From contig NC_018178.1 of assembly GCF_000279145.1 (NCBI RefSeq), forward strand, positions 2,524,001 through 2,588,000: DNA of 64,000 bases, in the 5' to 3' direction. A program made the position numbers and the translations under genes. Below the pieces are notes generated by a model that saw nothing but the letters and a program-made list of their open reading frames with translations, did not search any database and was not told the origin of the DNA. Source of the DNA: Melioribacter roseus P3M-2 (GTDB lineage Bacteria > Bacteroidota > Ignavibacteria > Ignavibacteriales > Melioribacteraceae). Positions 61,489 to 64,000 of the stretch are shown here, piece after piece. How positions within the stretch are numbered: position 1 is the first letter of the stretch; the number at the start of each line of letters is the position of its first letter.

Positions 61489-63369
61489 ATGCTGTCCGGC
61501 GAAGTCTATTATCCGTCCGAAGAAGTAATCAAAAACGCAAACGTAAAAAACTGGGACGAATTGAACGAAAGAGCGGTAAAAGATTACGAAGGTTTCTGGG
61601 AAGAAATGGCAAAAGAACTTCATTGGTTTGAAAAATGGCAAAAGGTTCTGGACGATTCGGACAAACCTTTCTATAAATGGTTTACGGGAGCAAAGACGAA
61701 CATTGTTTACAATTGTCTCGACCGGCACGTAAAAACATTCAGGCGAAACAAACTTGCGCTTATTTGGGAAGGAGAAGACGGACAGCTGCGAACAATGTCG
61801 TACTTTGCGCTACACCGTGAAGTCTGCAAGTTCGCCAATGTGCTGAAAAGCATGGGTGTGGAAAAAGGGGACAGAGTGACAATATACATGGGACGAATAC
61901 CTGAAATTGTAATTGCTATGTTAGCCGCGGCGCGTATAGGAGCAATTCATTCGGTAGTTTACGGCGGATTCTCCGTCGAATCTCTGGCGGAAAGAATTGA
62001 AGACAGTAACTCTAAAGTGTTGATTACGGCCGACGGAGCGTTTCAAAGAGGAAAAATTGTGCCTTTGAAACAAATTGCCGACGAAGCTCTTCAACGATGC
62101 GGCACGGTGGAACATGTGCTTGTCGTAAAAAGAACGGATCAGGAAATAAATATGGAATCGGGCAGGGATTTGTGGTATCATGAATTGATGAATCTTCCAA
62201 TTGCCACGCAAAACTGCGCGCTCGAAATCATGGACGCCGAGGATCCTTTGTTTATACTTTATACTTCGGGCACAACCGGCAAACCCAAAGCAATTCTTCA
62301 CACGCACGGCGGCTATATGGTCGGCGTATACACAACTCTGAAATTTGTATTCGACATTAAAGAAGAAGACCGGTATTGGTGCGCGGCAGATCCGGGCTGG
62401 ATTACCGGACACAGTTATATCGTCTACGGACCGCTTTTGAACGGGACGACTTCCTTTATGTACGAAGGAGCTCCGAATTTCCCTTATCCGAATCGATGGT
62501 GGCAGATGATTGAAAAATACGGCATTAATATTCTTTATACGGCTCCGACCGCAATCAGAGGTTTAATGAGATTCGGAGAATCGTGGGTTAAAAGACACGA
62601 TTTGTCGTCGCTCCGTTTATTGGGCTCGGTCGGCGAACCGATTAATCCCGAAGCCTGGAAATGGTATTACAGAGTTGTCGGCAATGAAAAATGCCCCATT
62701 ATGGATACGTGGTGGCAAACCGAAACAGGTATGTTTATGATAACGCCGATGCCGTGCGTTCCGCTTAAGCCGGGGTCCGGTTCAAGACCTTTTCCGGGAA
62801 TTCAAATGGATATCCTCGACGAAGACGGCAATCCGGTAAAGCCGAACGAAGAAGGATATCTGGTAATTAAAACTCCCTGGCCTGCAATGCTGCGAACGGT
62901 TTATAAGGATCCCGAAAGATACGTAAATCAGTATTGGAGCAAATATCCCGGATATTATATGACAGGCGACAGCGCTCGGCGCGACGAAGACGGATATTAC
63001 TGGATTATCGGAAGAGTGGACGACGTTATAAAAGTGTCGGGTTACCGATTGGGCACGGCTGAAATCGAAAGCGCGCTTGTTAGTCACCCCGCAGTCGCCG
63101 AAGCCGCGGCAATAGGACTGCCGCACGAAGTTAAAGGAAACGCAATTTATACATACGTAATTCTCAAGAACGGCTACGAAAAATCGACGGCTTTAATAGA
63201 AGAGTTAAGAAAACACGTCGCTCACGAAGTCGGTCCTATTGCAAAACCCGAGAGCATTGAATTTGTCGATTCGCTGCCCAAAACGAGGAGCGGTAAAATT
63301 ATGCGCAGAGTTCTCAAAGCGCGGGCTCTGGGAGAAGACCCCGGAAATATTTCGACAATGGAAGATTAA
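61489..63369 (+). CDS. acs: Acetyl-CoA synthetase (acetate-CoA ligase)
   Basis: Activates acetate to acetyl-CoA using ATP. The adenylate-forming motifs are present: [55 protein letters not shown] and [20 protein letters not shown]. The C-terminal [14 protein letters not shown] contains the lysine that is acetylated in regulated family members. 626 aa, full length. AGGAGGG precedes the ATG. The gene stands alone, followed after 68 bases by a histidine kinase. Confidence 0.96.
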   Translation: MLSGEVYYPSEEVIKNANVKNWDELNERAVKDYEGFWEEMAKELHWFEKWQKVLDDSDKPFYKWFTGAKTNIVYNCLDRHVKTFRRNKLALIWEGEDGQLRTMSYFALHREVCKFANVLKSMGVEKGDRVTIYMGRIPEIVIAMLAAARIGAIHSVVYGGFSVESLAERIEDSNSKVLITADGAFQRGKIVPLKQIADEALQRCGTVEHVLVVKRTDQEINMESGRDLWYHELMNLPIATQNCALEIMDAEDPLFILYTSGTTGKPKAILHTHGGYMVGVYTTLKFVFDIKEEDRYWCAADPGWITGHSYIVYGPLLNGTTSFMYEGAPNFPYPNRWWQMIEKYGINILYTAPTAIRGLMRFGESWVKRHDLSSLRLLGSVGEPINPEAWKWYYRVVGNEKCPIMDTWWQTETGMFMITPMPCVPLKPGSGSRPFPGIQMDILDEDGNPVKPNEEGYLVIKTPWPAMLRTVYKDPERYVNQYWSKYPGYYMTGDSARRDEDGYYWIIGRVDDVIKVSGYRLGTAEIESALVSHPAVAEAAAIGLPHEVKGNAIYTYVILKNGYEKSTALIEELRKHVAHEVGPIAKPESIEFVDSLPKTRSGKIMRRVLKARALGEDPGNISTMED

Positions 63370-63437
63370 ATTAGTGTAATATCGTACACAAATTATCGCG
63401 GGATTGTTTAAATTTGCGCTGTTAATTTTAAAGCGCA

Positions 63438-64000
63438 ATGGAAGAAGAACTTAAATTAGACCCGGTTGAAATACGATATTACAGGCTGATAAGATATCTT
63501 ACCGATTATATCTATTCTGTAAAAGTCGAAGAAGGCAAAGCCGTCAAAACGTATCACGGTCCCGGATGCGCGGCTGTAACCGGTTATTCTTCCGAAGATT
63601 ATCAGAAGGATCCCGAACTCTGGTATCGGATGGTTCATCCGGACGACCGCCCTGCGGTTTTGAAACAAGCCGAAGACGCGCTGGCAGGCAAGGACGTAGA
63701 ACCGCTAGAGCATCGTATTATTCACCGCGACGGCTCGATACGGTGGGTCAAAAACAGCATCGTTTTATCGAAAGACGAATACGGCAATGTTATCTATTAC
63801 GACGGACTTATTAACGATATAACCGAATTGAAAAAGGCGCAGGAGCTTGCCGAATCAAAGCAAAAACAGTTGATTCAGGCGGACAAAATGGTCGCGCTCG
63901 GCACTATGGTAAGCGGAATCGCTCACGAAATAAATAATCCGAACAATTTTATCCTTCTGAACGCTCAGTTCCTTAAAAAAGCTTTCGATGATATTTTGCC
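63438..64000 (+). CDS. PAS sensor histidine kinase, cut by the window end
   Basis: The gene starts at ATG 63438 and is still open at the last base (187 complete codons). Residues about 15-135 are a PAS domain of the PAS_3 type (YRMVHPDDRPAVLKQAEDAL, HRDGSIRWVKNSI, DGLINDITELKKAQ). A coiled coil leads to the DHp domain with H-box MVSGIAHEINNPNNFILLNA. The ATPase domain should lie beyond the window. No membrane segment in the visible part. A 6-bp inverted repeat (TTGCGC/GCGCAA) overlaps its start codon. Confidence 0.92.
   Translation, partial: MEEELKLDPVEIRYYRLIRYLTDYIYSVKVEEGKAVKTYHGPGCAAVTGYSSEDYQKDPELWYRMVHPDDRPAVLKQAEDALAGKDVEPLEHRIIHRDGSIRWVKNSIVLSKDEYGNVIYYDGLINDITELKKAQELAESKQKQLIQADKMVALGTMVSGIAHEINNPNNFILLNAQFLKKAFDDIL

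Overview
The window comes from a motile Gram-negative bacterium. TonB-dependent uptake, P- and L-ring flagellar genes, Bacteroidota-style TPR-rich enzymes and many PAS histidine kinases fit the Bacteroidota/Chlorobiota group. Flagellar motility there points to an Ignavibacteria-type organism (Melioribacter-like). That placement is inference from gene content; no rRNA or phylogenetic marker was compared.

Layout. (1) 1-16,622: a late flagellar/motility block on the + strand: flgG-A-H-I-J-N-K-L, a first motAB pair, fliW-csrA, a receiver/Hpt pair, a second motAB pair, two response regulators, a soluble PAS histidine kinase and two unrecognised proteins. (2) 16,623-29,168: a surface-glycan block, very probably for flagellin modification, behind a strong sigma-54-type promoter. 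Four sugar-nucleotide genes are followed by an AT-rich island (about 20,073-26,740) of methyltransferase, kinase-like and glycosyltransferase fusions. The island ends inside an open reading frame, so that 1,462-residue protein looks like a recombination chimera. (3) 29,169-33,082: flagellin with a sigma-28-type promoter and a leader carrying CsrA-like sites, then fliS, fliD, a fliT-like gene and flgM, closed by a terminator. (4) 33,083-41,142: two multi-PAS sensor kinases, then cheW and a hemerythrin-TonB-chemoreceptor operon. (5) 41,296-47,097: an oxidoreductase, typA and a membrane sensor kinase. (6) 47,192-55,804: sugar use (sugar transporter, alpha-amylase, malQ, GH3 beta-glucosidase) with a metallopeptidase and a thiolase. 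(7) 55,805-58,792: a small accessory patch with a SIR2-like defence candidate, gene remnants, tRNA-Ser(GCU) and a 357-bp tandem repeat built from a tRNA 5' fragment plus a GIY-YIG nuclease gene. (8) 58,793-64,000: a TonB receptor with a small partner protein, acetyl-CoA synthetase, and a histidine kinase cut by the window edge.

How the parts fit. FlgM, the sigma-28 sites and FliW-CsrA give a complete logic for coupling flagellin production to assembly: sigma-28 transcription, then CsrA repression of the flagellin leader, relieved by FliW. The glycan block between stator and flagellin genes suggests the filament is glycosylated.

Most unusual signals: a receiver gene and an Hpt gene joined by a classic A AAA AAG slippery site in the right -1 frame; a 15-bp hairpin that buries the ribosome-binding site of an unknown gene; the chimeric glycosyltransferase; and the tRNA-Ser/GIY-YIG tandem element.
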